Positions 32,910 to 41,873 of a stretch of 64,000 nucleotides of DNA are shown here, piece by piece (the stretch's first letter is position 1; each line of letters begins with the position of its first letter). The translations under genes were made by a program, and so were the position numbers. Below the pieces are notes generated by a model, which searched no databases, was not told where the DNA came from, and saw only the letters and a list, made by a program, of their open reading frames with translations. The stretch is taken from NCBI RefSeq assembly GCF_009498275.1, contig NZ_CP045643.1, positions 4,340,001 through 4,404,000 of the forward strand, read 5' to 3'. The stretch comes from Streptomyces fagopyri (GTDB lineage Bacteria > Actinomycetota > Actinomycetes > Streptomycetales > Streptomycetaceae).

Positions 32910-34431
32910 GTTCGCCGAGGACCTGCGGGAGCGGTACGGCCTGGAGTGCCCACCGCGCTGGGGCACGCCTCGCCACCCGGACCGGCTGTCGCTCGGACCG
33001 AAGTTGTGGAAGGTCATGGCCAAGCTCGGCGCCCCGCCGATGCCCTGGCAGAAGTACGTCAGCGATGTGGCCCTGGAGGTCGACCCGGACACCGGCCTGT
33101 TTGCGCACCGCGAGGTCGGCCTGTCCGTCTCCCGGCAGCAGGGCAAGACCGAGCTGACCCTCGGCGCGCAGGTCCACCGGGCAATGGCCTGGCCGCGGCA
33201 GAACATCGTGTACGCGGCGCAGACGCGTGGCATGGCGCGGCAGCGGTGGGAGGACGAGTTCTGGGAGAAGATCTCCAGCTCGGACCTGGCCCGGTACGCG
33301 CGGATCCGGAAGAGCAACGGCAACGAGGCCATCCTCTTCCCGGGCAAGCGCTCGCGGATGGGCATCACCGCGAACACGGAGAAGGCAGGCCACGGCCCGC
33401 CGCTGGATCTCGGGTTCATCGACGAAGCTTTCGCGCACGAGGACGACCGCCTGGAGCAGGCTTTCTCCCCGGCCATGCTGACCAGGAAGATGGCTCAGCT
33501 GTGGTGGGCGTCGGCGGGTGGCACGACGAAGAGCGTGTGGCTGAACAAGAAGCGGGACAAGGGCCGCGAGTTGATCGAGGCCCTGTTCGCCGCGCTCGCC
33601 GAGGACGCCGCCGCGGTCCGCCCGCGTGCCTGCTACTTCGAGTGGTTCGCCCCTGAGGAGATGAACCGGGCGGACCCTGCGACGTGGCGGGCCACGCTGC
33701 CCGCTCTCGGCTTCACGGTGACGGAGGAGGTCATCGCTGCTGAGCTGGAGAAGATGGATCCGGCCGAGTTCGACCGGGCCTACCTGAACCGCACGCGGAA
33801 GCCAACGCCCCCGAGCGACCCGAACGTGCCGAAAGCGGCATGGCCCGGTCTGGTCGATGCGGGCAGCAAGGCAGGCGCGGACGTGGCGTTTGCCATCGAC
33901 GTGTCGCAGGACCGGAAGCGGGCGGCGATCGCCGCAGCCTGCCGCCGGCCGGACGGCAAGGTGCACCTGGAGGTCGTGGCGTACAGGCCCGGTACGGACT
34001 GGGTGGTGCCCGCGATGACGCGTCTCCACAGCCTGTGGAAACCGGTGGCCGTGGCGGTCGCCGCGTCCGGGGCGCCGGCCAGTTCGCTCATCGACGACCT
34101 GGTGGCCGCGGGCATCGACGTGCCCGAGGACAAGGAACACCCGGAGCGCGGCGACCTGGCGGTGATGCGCTCCGGCGATGTAATCGAGGCCTGCGGGCAG
34201 ATGGCGGACGCCATGAACCAGGGCACCGTCCGGCACCTCGACCAAGTCCCGCTGACGGCCGCCGTGAACGGTGCACGGACGCGTCGCAACGGCGACGCCT
34301 GGACGCTGGATCGGACCAGCTCACTGACCGAGGCCAGCCCCTTCGTCGCGGCGACGTTCGCGCGCTGGGCGCTGGTCATCCGGGGGCCGCACGTCCTCGA
34401 GGACTACGACCCACTCGATTCGATCTACTGA
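32872..34431 (+). CDS. terminase large subunit
   Basis: A 519-residue packaging motor. The ATPase domain has Walker A SVSRQQGKTELTLG (about residues 84-97), coupling motif YAAQTRGMARQRWEDE, and Walker B LDLGFIDEAFAHED (about 178-190). The C-terminal RNaseH-like nuclease begins FAIDVSQDRKRAAIAAA with the first catalytic aspartate and continues through SGAPASSLIDDLVAAG. It cuts concatemers and pumps DNA into proheads. It overlaps the upstream gene by 38 bp. Confidence 0.95.
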   Translation: MTTTSETWAPPTEFAEDLRERYGLECPPRWGTPRHPDRLSLGPKLWKVMAKLGAPPMPWQKYVSDVALEVDPDTGLFAHREVGLSVSRQQGKTELTLGAQVHRAMAWPRQNIVYAAQTRGMARQRWEDEFWEKISSSDLARYARIRKSNGNEAILFPGKRSRMGITANTEKAGHGPPLDLGFIDEAFAHEDDRLEQAFSPAMLTRKMAQLWWASAGGTTKSVWLNKKRDKGRELIEALFAALAEDAAAVRPRACYFEWFAPEEMNRADPATWRATLPALGFTVTEEVIAAELEKMDPAEFDRAYLNRTRKPTPPSDPNVPKAAWPGLVDAGSKAGADVAFAIDVSQDRKRAAIAAACRRPDGKVHLEVVAYRPGTDWVVPAMTRLHSLWKPVAVAVAASGAPASSLIDDLVAAGIDVPEDKEHPERGDLAVMRSGDVIEACGQMADAMNQGTVRHLDQVPLTAAVNGARTRRNGDAWTLDRTSSLTEASPFVAATFARWALVIRGPHVLEDYDPLDSIY

Positions 34432-34443
34432 AGGGGGGCCGCA

Positions 34444-34608
34444 GTGCGCGAGCGGACGACCACCGTCCTCGACGCCGCAGGCCTGCTGCTCGTGGCGGCC
34501 GGCGCGGGCGCGGGCGCGTACCGGTGGCTGGGGTGGGCGGCAGTCGCCGTGAGCGGCGCCGTGGTCCTCGCCGGGTCCTGGCTGGCCGACAGGAAGGGGC
34601 AGACGTGA
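34444..34608 (+). CDS. small membrane protein
   Basis: A 54-residue protein with a hydrophobic, Gly/Ala-rich pair of segments (LLLVAAGAGAGAYRWLGWAA, VSGAVVLAGSWLA) and a charged tail. GTG at 34444 follows AAGGGGGG. The stop overlaps the portal GTG. Similar short membrane proteins sit between terminase and portal genes in some actinophages. Function unknown. Confidence 0.65.
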   Translation: MRERTTTVLDAAGLLLVAAGAGAGAYRWLGWAAVAVSGAVVLAGSWLADRKGQT

Positions 34609-35783
34609 GCCTCTTCCGACGCCGCGATGCCCCAGGGCAGACAGCATCCGAGACGATCCCGGCACGGCCCGGCACGGGCGGTGGGGCAGCGGTCGTCACC
34701 AACGAGACGGCGCTGCGGCACTCGGCGGTCTGGGCGTGCCTGCGGCTGCGCGCCAACCTGATCAGCACCATGCCGGTGGACCTGTACCGCAAGGTGGACG
34801 GGATCCAGGTCGAGGTGCCGAAGCCCGCCGTCCTCGTCACGCCGGGCGGCGACGAGGTCGAGATGCCGGAGTGGATGTACTCCAGCCAGTTCGACCTCGA
34901 CCGGTCCGGGAACAGCGTGGGCCTGATCACTGCCCGCGACGGGCTCGGCCTTCCGGCCCGCATTGAGCTGGTGCCCAGCAGCGACGTGTCCGTGCGGGTG
35001 CGCAAGGGCAAGAAGACGTACCGGATCGCGGGCACCATCTACGAGCCGAACGAGGTGTGGCACGAGAAGCAGTACACCGTGCCAGGCCTTCCGGTCGGTC
35101 TGTCCCCGGTGGCGTATGCGGCGTGGTCGATCAGCGAATACCTGTCCATCCAGCAGTTCGCCATGGACTGGTTCCGCAACGGGGCCATCCCCTCGGCGCA
35201 CCTGAAGAACACGGCGAAGACGATCACGCCGGACGTGGCCGACGCGACGAAGCAGCGCTTCAAAGCCGCGGTCCAGGGCCGCGATCTGTTCGTCACCGGG
35301 AACGACTGGGACTACGAGATGATCCAGGCCGAGCAGGCGGGCGCGGACTGGATCGCCGCGAAGTCCTTCGGCATCGGCGACATCGCCCGGTTCTTCGACT
35401 GCCCGTCCGACCTGATCGATGCGTCGGTGTCGGGCAGCTCGGTGACCTACGCCAACATGACGCAGAGGAACTTGCAGTTCCTCGTCATGTCGTTGGGGCC
35501 GGCCGTGAGCCGCCGAGAGAACGCGCTGAGCCGCCTGTCCTCCCGGCCTCGGTTCGTGAAGCTGAACCGCAACGCGCTGCTGGCCATGGACCCGCAGACG
35601 CAGGCCGCTGTCCTCAAGACGCGCATCGACTCCCGGACGCTGACGCCGTCCGAGGCCCGCGCCTTCTACGACCAGTCGCCGCTGACCGAGGACCAGAAGG
35701 CCGAGTTCGACCGGCTGTTCGGCAAGGGCACGCAGCCGACGCCCACCACCGCGACCCCGCAAGCAGGAGGAGTTCCCTCATGA
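34605..35783 (+). CDS. HK97-family portal protein
   Basis: A 392-residue protein that forms the dodecameric DNA channel at one capsid vertex. Family features: ALRHSAVWACLRLRANLIST near the N-terminus, VDLYRKVDG, MDWFRNGAIPSAHL, and the stem and wing region SFGIGDIARFFDCPSDLIDA, followed by ANMTQRNLQFLVMSLGP. The C-terminal tail is low-complexity. GTG overlaps the previous stop; its own stop overlaps the protease ATG. Confidence 0.94.
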   Translation: MSLFRRRDAPGQTASETIPARPGTGGGAAVVTNETALRHSAVWACLRLRANLISTMPVDLYRKVDGIQVEVPKPAVLVTPGGDEVEMPEWMYSSQFDLDRSGNSVGLITARDGLGLPARIELVPSSDVSVRVRKGKKTYRIAGTIYEPNEVWHEKQYTVPGLPVGLSPVAYAAWSISEYLSIQQFAMDWFRNGAIPSAHLKNTAKTITPDVADATKQRFKAAVQGRDLFVTGNDWDYEMIQAEQAGADWIAAKSFGIGDIARFFDCPSDLIDASVSGSSVTYANMTQRNLQFLVMSLGPAVSRRENALSRLSSRPRFVKLNRNALLAMDPQTQAAVLKTRIDSRTLTPSEARAFYDQSPLTEDQKAEFDRLFGKGTQPTPTTATPQAGGVPS

Positions 35784-36589
35784 CCATGGCGATCCTGCGG
35801 CAGCAGGCTGCCCAGGCCCGCGCCGGTGCGGCGGGCTCTACCTCGATGTCCATCCCTCGGGACCGGCCCGAGTCCCCGGAGATCCGGTTCACCTCGCAGC
35901 TGCGCGCGAAGAAGGTGCAGCGCGACGACGGCATGGACTGGTACCAGGTCGAGGGCTACGCCAGCGCGTTCGAGCAGGGCTACGAGATGTGGGACATGTT
36001 CGGGCCCTACACCGAGATCGTCTCCAAGGGCGCCGCGGACAAGACCCTGGCCGCGGACCCTGAGGTCGTCTTCCGGTTCAACCACGCCGGGACCCCGATG
36101 GCCTCGACCAGGAACACCCGCCTCGAACTGTGGGCGGACGACCAGGGTCTCGGACAGCGCGCGTGGCTGAACCCGAAGCGGTCGGACGTGCAGCTGCTCG
36201 TCCAGGCCATCGAGGACCAGGACGTGCGCGAGCAGTCGTTCATGTTCCGCATCACCTCGGGCCAGTGGTCCCCGGACTACACCGAGTACCGCATCGCCGA
36301 GTTCGACCTCGAACGCGGCGACGTCGGCCCCGTCACCTACGGCGCGAACCCCCACACCTCCGTGGCGGCCCGCTCCGGGGAGTTCCTCGACCTCATCCCC
36401 AACTTGCCCGCGCTGGTCGCACGGGAGGCCTACGCCCGCCTCGCCCAGCGCTCCGACCTCACCACCGTGCCCGCCGCCGTACCCGCGCCGCAGATGCCGG
36501 CGCCTGTACGCGCGCCGGCACCGGCCGCCGCAGGGCGGTCGATCTCCATGCTCCGCACTCAGCTCCTGGTCGACGCCAGCGAGGACTGA
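35780..36589 (+). CDS. HK97-type prohead protease
   Basis: A 269-residue U35-family serine protease that processes the capsid scaffold during maturation. The His motif is VVFRFNHAGTPMASTRN, the Ser motif is EQSFMFRITSG, and the late acidic residue lies in RIAEFDLERGDVGPVTYGA. The C-terminal Pro/Ala-rich tail is probably disordered. ATG overlaps the portal stop. A 134-bp noncoding gap with GGAGGG at its end precedes the capsid gene. Confidence 0.93.
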   Translation: MTMAILRQQAAQARAGAAGSTSMSIPRDRPESPEIRFTSQLRAKKVQRDDGMDWYQVEGYASAFEQGYEMWDMFGPYTEIVSKGAADKTLAADPEVVFRFNHAGTPMASTRNTRLELWADDQGLGQRAWLNPKRSDVQLLVQAIEDQDVREQSFMFRITSGQWSPDYTEYRIAEFDLERGDVGPVTYGANPHTSVAARSGEFLDLIPNLPALVAREAYARLAQRSDLTTVPAAVPAPQMPAPVRAPAPAAAGRSISMLRTQLLVDASED

Positions 36590-36723
36590 GCACCAGACAC
36601 AGCGCGCTGTCCGGCAGACGCCCGGAAGCTCCGCCCTGTGCCGCCCGGCAGATGACCCGGGTGGGCCGTGGCCCCGCTGTTGCTGCACCCACCACACCCC
36701 ATCTGCACGGAGGGATCACACCC

Positions 36724-38145
36724 ATGCCCGGAACCATCGACGACCTGATCGCAAGCATCGAGGTCGAGCTGGAGGCCGCACAGAAGCGGCTCAAGAAGTG
36801 CGGCGCGGAGGTCCAGCTCATCCTGGACAAGGCGCAGCAGGACGGCCGCTCGAACCTCAGCGCGGAGGAAGACCAGCGGGTGGCCGAGCTGTTCGCCGCG
36901 CGCGACCAGGCCCGCTCCGACATCACCGGCATCGAGAACAAGCTGGCGACCACGAACAAGCTCAAGGTCGAGGAGCAGGAGCGGGAGGCCCAGCAGAAGC
37001 AGGTCCGGGACACCCAGACCCGCAAGCCGTCCTACGACCAGGTCGCCCGCGTCGGCCAGGAGGAGCGGACCTACCGCAAGGACCAGGACCCGCACGGCAA
37101 GGGCTTCCTGATGGACGTCTCCCGGCAGTTCCTCTACCAGGACGTCGAGGCCTCCCACCGGCTCGCGCAGCACATGCGCGAGGAGAGGGTCGAGCGCGCC
37201 GAGTACATGAAGCGTGCGGTCGGCACGGGGGCGTTCGCGGGGCTGACGGTCCCGCAGTACCTCACCGACCTGTACGCCCCGGCCACGGCGAACCTGCGGC
37301 CGTTCGCGGACGCCTGCAACCGGCACGACCTGCCGGACTCGGGGATGTCCGTCAACATCAGCCGCATCACCACCGGGTCCAGCGCCGCGCTCCAGGCGTC
37401 CGAGAACGCGGGCGTCTCCGAGACCGACATGGACGACACCCTGCTGACCGTGCCGGTGCAGACCGCGGCCGGCCAGCAGACCGTGTCCCGCCAGGCGATC
37501 GACCGCGGCACGGGCATCGAGGACGTCACGATGCAGGACCTGTTCAACCGGGTCGCCACCGTCGTCGACTCGACCCTCATCAACCAGGCGACGACCGGCC
37601 TGTCCGCGATCGCACAGGCGAACGCGTACACCGACGCCTCGCCGACAGGTGCCGAGTTGTACCCGAAGATCCTGGGTGCGGCCGCCGGGGTCGAGGCGAA
37701 CCTCCTGGCCATGGGCCGCCCGTCCCACGCGATCATGCACTCGCGGCGCTGGTACTGGCTGTCGAGCCAGATGCAGTCGGTGTGGCCGATGATCAACTGG
37801 TCGAACCTGCCGGTGCAGGCCGCGGGCCAGGCCAACGCGGCCAGCTCCTACAACTCCGGTCCTCGCGGTGTCCTGCCGTGCGGCCTGGAGGTCATCGTCG
37901 ACAACAACATCCCCACCGGCCTCGGTGGCGGCACGAACGAAGACGAGCTGTACGTCGTGCCCCAGTCGGAGTGCCACCTGTGGGAGGACCCCAACGCGCC
38001 GATGTTCATCCGCGCGGAGCAGGCCAAGGCCGCCAGCCTCGGCGTGCTGCTGGTCGCCTACTCGTACTTCGCCTACACCTTCGGCCGGTACACCAACGGC
38101 ATGCAGAAGGTCGGCGGCACGGGCATGGCGCAGCCCACGTTCTGA
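36724..38145 (+). CDS. HK97-fold major capsid protein
   Basis: A 473-residue protein. Residues 1-95 form a charged coiled coil (delta domain scaffold, LIASIEVELEAAQKRLKKCG) expected to be removed by the protease. The capsid fold follows: GTGAFAGLTVPQYLTDLYAP, ISRITTGSSAALQASENAGV, a strand-rich spine with LLTVPVQTAAGQQTVSRQAI, and MHSRRWYWLSSQM. It forms the icosahedral shell. Confidence 0.95.
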   Translation: MPGTIDDLIASIEVELEAAQKRLKKCGAEVQLILDKAQQDGRSNLSAEEDQRVAELFAARDQARSDITGIENKLATTNKLKVEEQEREAQQKQVRDTQTRKPSYDQVARVGQEERTYRKDQDPHGKGFLMDVSRQFLYQDVEASHRLAQHMREERVERAEYMKRAVGTGAFAGLTVPQYLTDLYAPATANLRPFADACNRHDLPDSGMSVNISRITTGSSAALQASENAGVSETDMDDTLLTVPVQTAAGQQTVSRQAIDRGTGIEDVTMQDLFNRVATVVDSTLINQATTGLSAIAQANAYTDASPTGAELYPKILGAAAGVEANLLAMGRPSHAIMHSRRWYWLSSQMQSVWPMINWSNLPVQAAGQANAASSYNSGPRGVLPCGLEVIVDNNIPTGLGGGTNEDELYVVPQSECHLWEDPNAPMFIRAEQAKAASLGVLLVAYSYFAYTFGRYTNGMQKVGGTGMAQPTF

Positions 38146-38209
38146 CCCTGTCGCTGGGGCCCGGCCACCGCCGGGCCCCAGCGCCGTCATGCACCGGAAG
38201 GGATGAGTC

Positions 38210-38560
38210 GTGGGACTCAGGAACGTACAGGCCGACACCGCGCTGCCTTCCACCGCGCGGACCGCCGGCACCTACACCAGCGGTCCGGTGGCCGCGGCGG
38301 GCGGCGCCGCCGACGTGCTGCTGTCCGTGCACGTCACGGCCGTGTCCGGCTCGCCGACGCTCGACGCTTCGCTGGAGGAGTCGGCCGACGGCACCAGCTG
38401 GTCGGCCGTCCCCGGCAGCAGCATCACGCAGCTGACAGCCGCCGGCAACCGGCTCGCCTACGCCGCGGTCACGAAGAACTACGTCCGCGTCACGTCCGCC
38501 GTCGCAGGCACCACGCCGAGCGTCACGTACCGGGCGGCCGTCTGGATCCGCCCCGAGTAG
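38210..38560 (+). CDS. small beta-rich head protein, possible decoration protein
   Basis: A 116-residue protein built of alternating Ser/Thr/Val strands (VLLSVHVTAVSGSPTLDASL, VRVTSAVAGTTPSVTYRAAV). Such folds occur as head decoration or stabilising proteins after the capsid gene. The start is GTG at 38210. The same repeat-like phrase (SGTTPS or AGTTPS with strands) also appears in the first tail-tube protein. The role is inferred. Confidence 0.65.
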   Translation: MGLRNVQADTALPSTARTAGTYTSGPVAAAGGAADVLLSVHVTAVSGSPTLDASLEESADGTSWSAVPGSSITQLTAAGNRLAYAAVTKNYVRVTSAVAGTTPSVTYRAAVWIRPE

Positions 38561-38576
38561 CAGGAGGAACCGCACC

Positions 38577-38870
38577 ATGGCACGAGACGAAAACATGATC
38601 GCCGCGCTCAAGAGGGAGCGCGCCACCTACGTGGCCGCAGGCGACGAGGACCGCGTCCGGCAGGTCGACGAGTCCCTCGCGCACTACGGCTACGAGCCGC
38701 AGGCGTCCGAGGACGACGGGCCGCAGGGGCGCACGCAGGCACCGCGACAGACGGCCGACCGGGGGAGGACCGCGGCCAAGAAGGCTGCCGAAAAGAAGGC
38801 TGCCCCGGCCGCCCCGCCGGCGCCGCCCGCCCCGGCCGGGGACCAGCCGCAGTCGCCGACGACTGAGTGA
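38577..38870 (+). CDS. small head-region protein with low-complexity tail
   Basis: A 97-residue protein. The N-terminal half is a helical pair (NMIAALKRERATYVAAGDED, VRQVDESLAHYGYEP). The C-terminal half is Lys/Ala/Pro-rich and disordered. It lies between capsid and connector genes, as in many actinobacterial siphophages. Function unknown. Confidence 0.65.
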   Translation: MARDENMIAALKRERATYVAAGDEDRVRQVDESLAHYGYEPQASEDDGPQGRTQAPRQTADRGRTAAKKAAEKKAAPAAPPAPPAPAGDQPQSPTTE

Positions 38871-38876
38871 TGCGCG

Positions 38877-39464
38877 GTGGCCCACGAGTACGGCAGCCTG
38901 GCCGCGCTGCGCAAGCGGGTCGGTGCGGAGGACTCGGACACCAGCCGCGACGACGAACTGACCAGCGCCCTGGCCGCGGCGTCGCGTGGTATCGAGCGGG
39001 CGACAGGGCGCCGGTTCTGGCTGGACGACGAACCGGTGGCACGCGTCTTCCGGACGGCCGGGCGGGTGGCGTGCGGACCGGACGGCGATCTGCTCCTGGT
39101 CGACGACATCGGCGACGTCGACGACCTGGTGGTGGAAACGGGCGCGCCAGGTTCGTGGTCGGTCCTCGCCGGGTGGGAGACGCAGCCGGACAACGCGCTG
39201 CTCGACGGGCGCCCCGTCACGGGGCTGCTGAGGCCCGGGGGCTGGGGGACCGCACGGGTCCGGATCACCGTGCGGTGGGGGTGGCCGGCCGAGCCCGACG
39301 AGATCGGCGAGGCGAGCCTGATCCAGGCCACCCGCCTGTACAAGCGCAAGGACTCCCCGGAGGGCATCATCGGCTCGGCTGAGTGGGGCGTGCGCAACCT
39401 GTCCCGCCGTGACCCGGACGTGTGGGCGCTGATCGAGCCGTTCATCCTGCCTGGCTTCGGATAG
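38877..39464 (+). CDS. head-tail connector (adaptor) protein
   Basis: A 195-residue protein of the HK97 gp6-like adaptor type. N-terminal helices are ASRGIERATGRRFWLDD and nearby segments. A central strand region (LLLVDDIGDVDDLVVETG) and C-terminal helices (EASLIQATRLYKRKDSPEG) complete the fold. It binds the portal and forms the head-tail interface. GTG at 38877. Confidence 0.78.
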   Translation: MAHEYGSLAALRKRVGAEDSDTSRDDELTSALAAASRGIERATGRRFWLDDEPVARVFRTAGRVACGPDGDLLLVDDIGDVDDLVVETGAPGSWSVLAGWETQPDNALLDGRPVTGLLRPGGWGTARVRITVRWGWPAEPDEIGEASLIQATRLYKRKDSPEGIIGSAEWGVRNLSRRDPDVWALIEPFILPGFG

Positions 39465-39472
39465 GGGGCACC

Positions 39473-39922
39473 ATGCAAATCTCTCCCATCCGGGACGCCA
39501 TCGCCGACGCGGCCCGCGCGGTCGTCCTGCCCGACGGCATCGCGAAGCTGACGTGCACCGGCTACGTGCCTGACAGCATCAACGCCCCGCACTTCTTCGT
39601 CGCCGAGTACGAGCAGGAGTACGACAAGGCCATGGCCCGCGGCCTGGATGAACTCACCTTCACCAGCCGCGTCCTGGTCTCCCGCACCGACGACCGGTTC
39701 GCCCAGCGCGTCCTCGACGGGATGCTGTCCGGCTCCGGTCCGGCCTCCCTGAAAGAGGTCATCGAGGTGGCCCGCGGCGGCCCCGGCGAGTACGCGCTCG
39801 GCGGACTCGCCCACGACCTGCACGTGACCCGCGTGCAGGGCTACCGCTGGTACGAGCACGCGGGCGCCACCTACGTCGGCGCCGAACTCACCATCCAGGT
39901 CATCGGAGAAGGGAGTACCTGA
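39473..39922 (+). CDS. head-closure or tail-terminator candidate
   Basis: A 149-residue protein starting MQISPIRDAIADAARAVVLP. A helix is followed by strands and an inserted EVARGGPGEYALGG loop. Size, mixed alpha/beta pattern and position between the adaptor and tail-tube genes fit a neck protein that closes the head or terminates tail polymerisation. The exact role cannot be assigned from sequence. Confidence 0.62.
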   Translation: MQISPIRDAIADAARAVVLPDGIAKLTCTGYVPDSINAPHFFVAEYEQEYDKAMARGLDELTFTSRVLVSRTDDRFAQRVLDGMLSGSGPASLKEVIEVARGGPGEYALGGLAHDLHVTRVQGYRWYEHAGATYVGAELTIQVIGEGST

Positions 39923-40137
39923 TGAAGATCCGCATGCTGGTCGACATGCCCGAGGGCGCCTCGCGCAACGGCCAGCCGTGGCCGGCCAAGGGCGAGGACG
40001 CCGACCTGCCCACCGCCGACGCTGCACACCTGGTCGCGTCCGGTGTCGCCGAGGAAATCACCGACACCGAGGACGCCGAGCAGGCGCCGGCCGAGCCGCG
40101 TCGCTCTCGCCGCAAGCCGACGGGCGGGGAGGAGTGA
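39922..40137 (+). CDS. small neck-region protein
   Basis: A 71-residue protein: a strand-rich start (MKIRMLVDMPEGASRNGQPW), then HLVASGVAEEITDTEDAEQA and a basic tail. Its ATG shares one base with the previous stop (TGATG). Short proteins of this type recur between head and tail genes. Function unknown. Confidence 0.65.
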   Translation: MKIRMLVDMPEGASRNGQPWPAKGEDADLPTADAAHLVASGVAEEITDTEDAEQAPAEPRRSRRKPTGGEE

Positions 40138-40138
40138 C

Positions 40139-40876
40139 GTGGGCAAGACGATCCTGACCAACGTCCGCGCGTTCGCCGTCGGCGCTGACCTGACCAGCAA
40201 TGCGAACAAGGTCGAGCTGTCCGCGGAGGTCGAGGACAAGGACGCCACGAACTACGGCAGCCAGGGCTGGAAGGAAGTCATGGGCGGGCTGGCCTCGGCG
40301 GAGCTGTCCGCCGAGGGGCAGTGGGAAGCCTTCGACCCGTCGAAGGTCGATGACGCGTCCTGGTCCCAGCTCGGTGGCGTCGGCCCCTGGTCGGTGAGCG
40401 CGAACAACGCCGCGAACGTCGGTGACCTGGCGTACTTCATGGGGGCCCTGCGCTCGGACTACAAGCTGTTCGACGCGGTGGGCGAGATCGCCCCCTGGTC
40501 CGGGACGGCCAAGAGCAACTGGCCGCTGGTGCGTGGACAGTTCGCCCACCCGCCCGGCACCGCCCGGACCGCGACCGGTACGGGCACCGGCCTCAACCTC
40601 GGCGCCGTCGCCCTGGGCAAGCGGATGTACGCCTCGCTGCACGTCCTGTCCGCAGCGGGCACCACGCCGAGCCTGACGGCCCGCATCGAGTCCAGCGTGG
40701 ACAACACGTTCGCCTCGCCCACCACCAGGCTCACATTCACCGCGGCCACCGCTTCGGGCGGGCAGATCCTGCGCACCGCCGGGACCGCCATCACGGACAC
40801 GTGGTGGCGCGTCGCCTGGACGATCTCCGGCACCACGCCGTCGTTCCTGTTCGTGTCCGCGCTCGGCGTCCTGTAG
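40139..40876 (+). CDS. major tail tube protein, long paralogue
   Basis: A 245-residue protein. The N-terminal part (VELSAEVEDKDATNYGSQGW, KEVMGGLASAELSAEG) closely resembles the next gene's product. A C-terminal extension from about residue 130 is rich in Ser/Thr strands, like an added Ig- or carbohydrate-binding-type domain (LHVLSAAGTTPSLTARIESS, WWRVAWTISGTTPSFLFVSA). GTG at 40139 follows GGGGAGGAG. Probably a tail-tube subunit carrying a surface-exposed decoration domain. Confidence 0.78.
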   Translation: MGKTILTNVRAFAVGADLTSNANKVELSAEVEDKDATNYGSQGWKEVMGGLASAELSAEGQWEAFDPSKVDDASWSQLGGVGPWSVSANNAANVGDLAYFMGALRSDYKLFDAVGEIAPWSGTAKSNWPLVRGQFAHPPGTARTATGTGTGLNLGAVALGKRMYASLHVLSAAGTTPSLTARIESSVDNTFASPTTRLTFTAATASGGQILRTAGTAITDTWWRVAWTISGTTPSFLFVSALGVL

Positions 40877-40944
40877 CCGCTCCTCCACCCCTGTCGTACC
40901 GGCCCTGCTCGGGCCTGTCGCCACGCCCTGAAAGGGGGCCCGTC

Positions 40945-41355
40945 ATGCCCAAGATGGTCTTGCTCGCCCAGTACCTGTCCATCAACGCGAACGTCCTGAA
41001 CACCTTCACCAAGAAGGCCGAGATCAGCGTCGAGGTCGAGGACAAGGACGTCACGAACTACGCCTCGCTCGGCTGGAAGGAAGTCATCGGCGGACTCAAG
41101 TCCGGCGAGCTGGCCTGCGAGTTCCTCCAGGACTTTGCCGCATCTCAGCTCGACTCGATCATGTGGCCGCTGCTCGGCACGGTCGTGCCGTTCGAGGTCC
41201 GCGGCGACCAGGGGGCCGCGAGCGCGACCAACCCGAAGTACACCGGCAACATCTTGATCAAGGGGTGGAACCCGCTGGAGGGCAGCGTCGGTGACGAGGC
41301 CACCGTGGGGCTGACGTTCCCCACCTCGGGGGCCGTGACGAGGGCGATCAGCTGA
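40945..41355 (+). CDS. major tail tube protein, short paralogue
   Basis: A 136-residue protein. AEISVEVEDKDVTNYASLGW and KEVIGGLKSGELACEFLQDF align with the preceding gene, showing tandem duplication. The C-terminus (NILIKGWNPLEGSVGDEATV) is typical of tail tubes that end with a strand turn. It lacks the extra C-terminal domain. ATG at 40945 follows AAAGGGGG. It may be the structural tube core with the longer paralogue mixed in. Confidence 0.8.
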   Translation: MPKMVLLAQYLSINANVLNTFTKKAEISVEVEDKDVTNYASLGWKEVIGGLKSGELACEFLQDFAASQLDSIMWPLLGTVVPFEVRGDQGAASATNPKYTGNILIKGWNPLEGSVGDEATVGLTFPTSGAVTRAIS

Positions 41356-41864
41356 TGGCCGGCGGGCCCCCGTTCTCGCTCGGTGTCGAGACGCACGCGG
41401 GGCTCGCCGCCCTGACCCGCGCCATCCGCGCCGAGGAGGACGGCAAGCAGCTGCGCAAGGAGCTCGCGGCCGGTATGCGCGAGGCCCTCAAGCCCGGCGC
41501 CAATGAGGCCAAGGGCAGCATCATGTCGATGTCCTCGGCGGGCCTGCCCACCTCGCCCGCTCTGCGCTCGGCGGTCGCCCGGAAGATCCGGCCGGAGGTC
41601 AAGCTCGGCGGACGCTGGAGCGGGGCGAGGGTGAAGGCGTTCAAAACCAAAAACGTCCGCGGCTTCCCCAACGCCCCGAAGCGGCTGAACCGTGCGGGCG
41701 GCTGGCGCCACCCGGTCTACGGCAACCGCGAGGTGTGGGTACAGCAGCGCGGAAAGGTCGACTGGTTCGACCGCGCATTCCAGGGGCGCGAGGGCGCCTA
41801 CAAGTCCGGCGTCGAACAGGCGATGGAGAACATGGCTCGGCGCATCGCCGACCGGGCCCGATAG
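41355..41864 (+). CDS. HK97 gp10-like tail/neck protein
   Basis: A 169-residue basic protein: helical N-terminus (TRAIRAEEDGKQLRKELAAG), central basic segment (KAFKTKNVRGFPNAPKRLNR), and a C-terminal helix (SGVEQAMENMARRIADRAR). The pattern fits the HK97 gp10-type family of head-tail joining or tail completion proteins. ATG shares a base with the preceding stop. Confidence 0.7.
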   Translation: MAGGPPFSLGVETHAGLAALTRAIRAEEDGKQLRKELAAGMREALKPGANEAKGSIMSMSSAGLPTSPALRSAVARKIRPEVKLGGRWSGARVKAFKTKNVRGFPNAPKRLNRAGGWRHPVYGNREVWVQQRGKVDWFDRAFQGREGAYKSGVEQAMENMARRIADRAR

Positions 41865-41873
41865 GAGCAGTCG

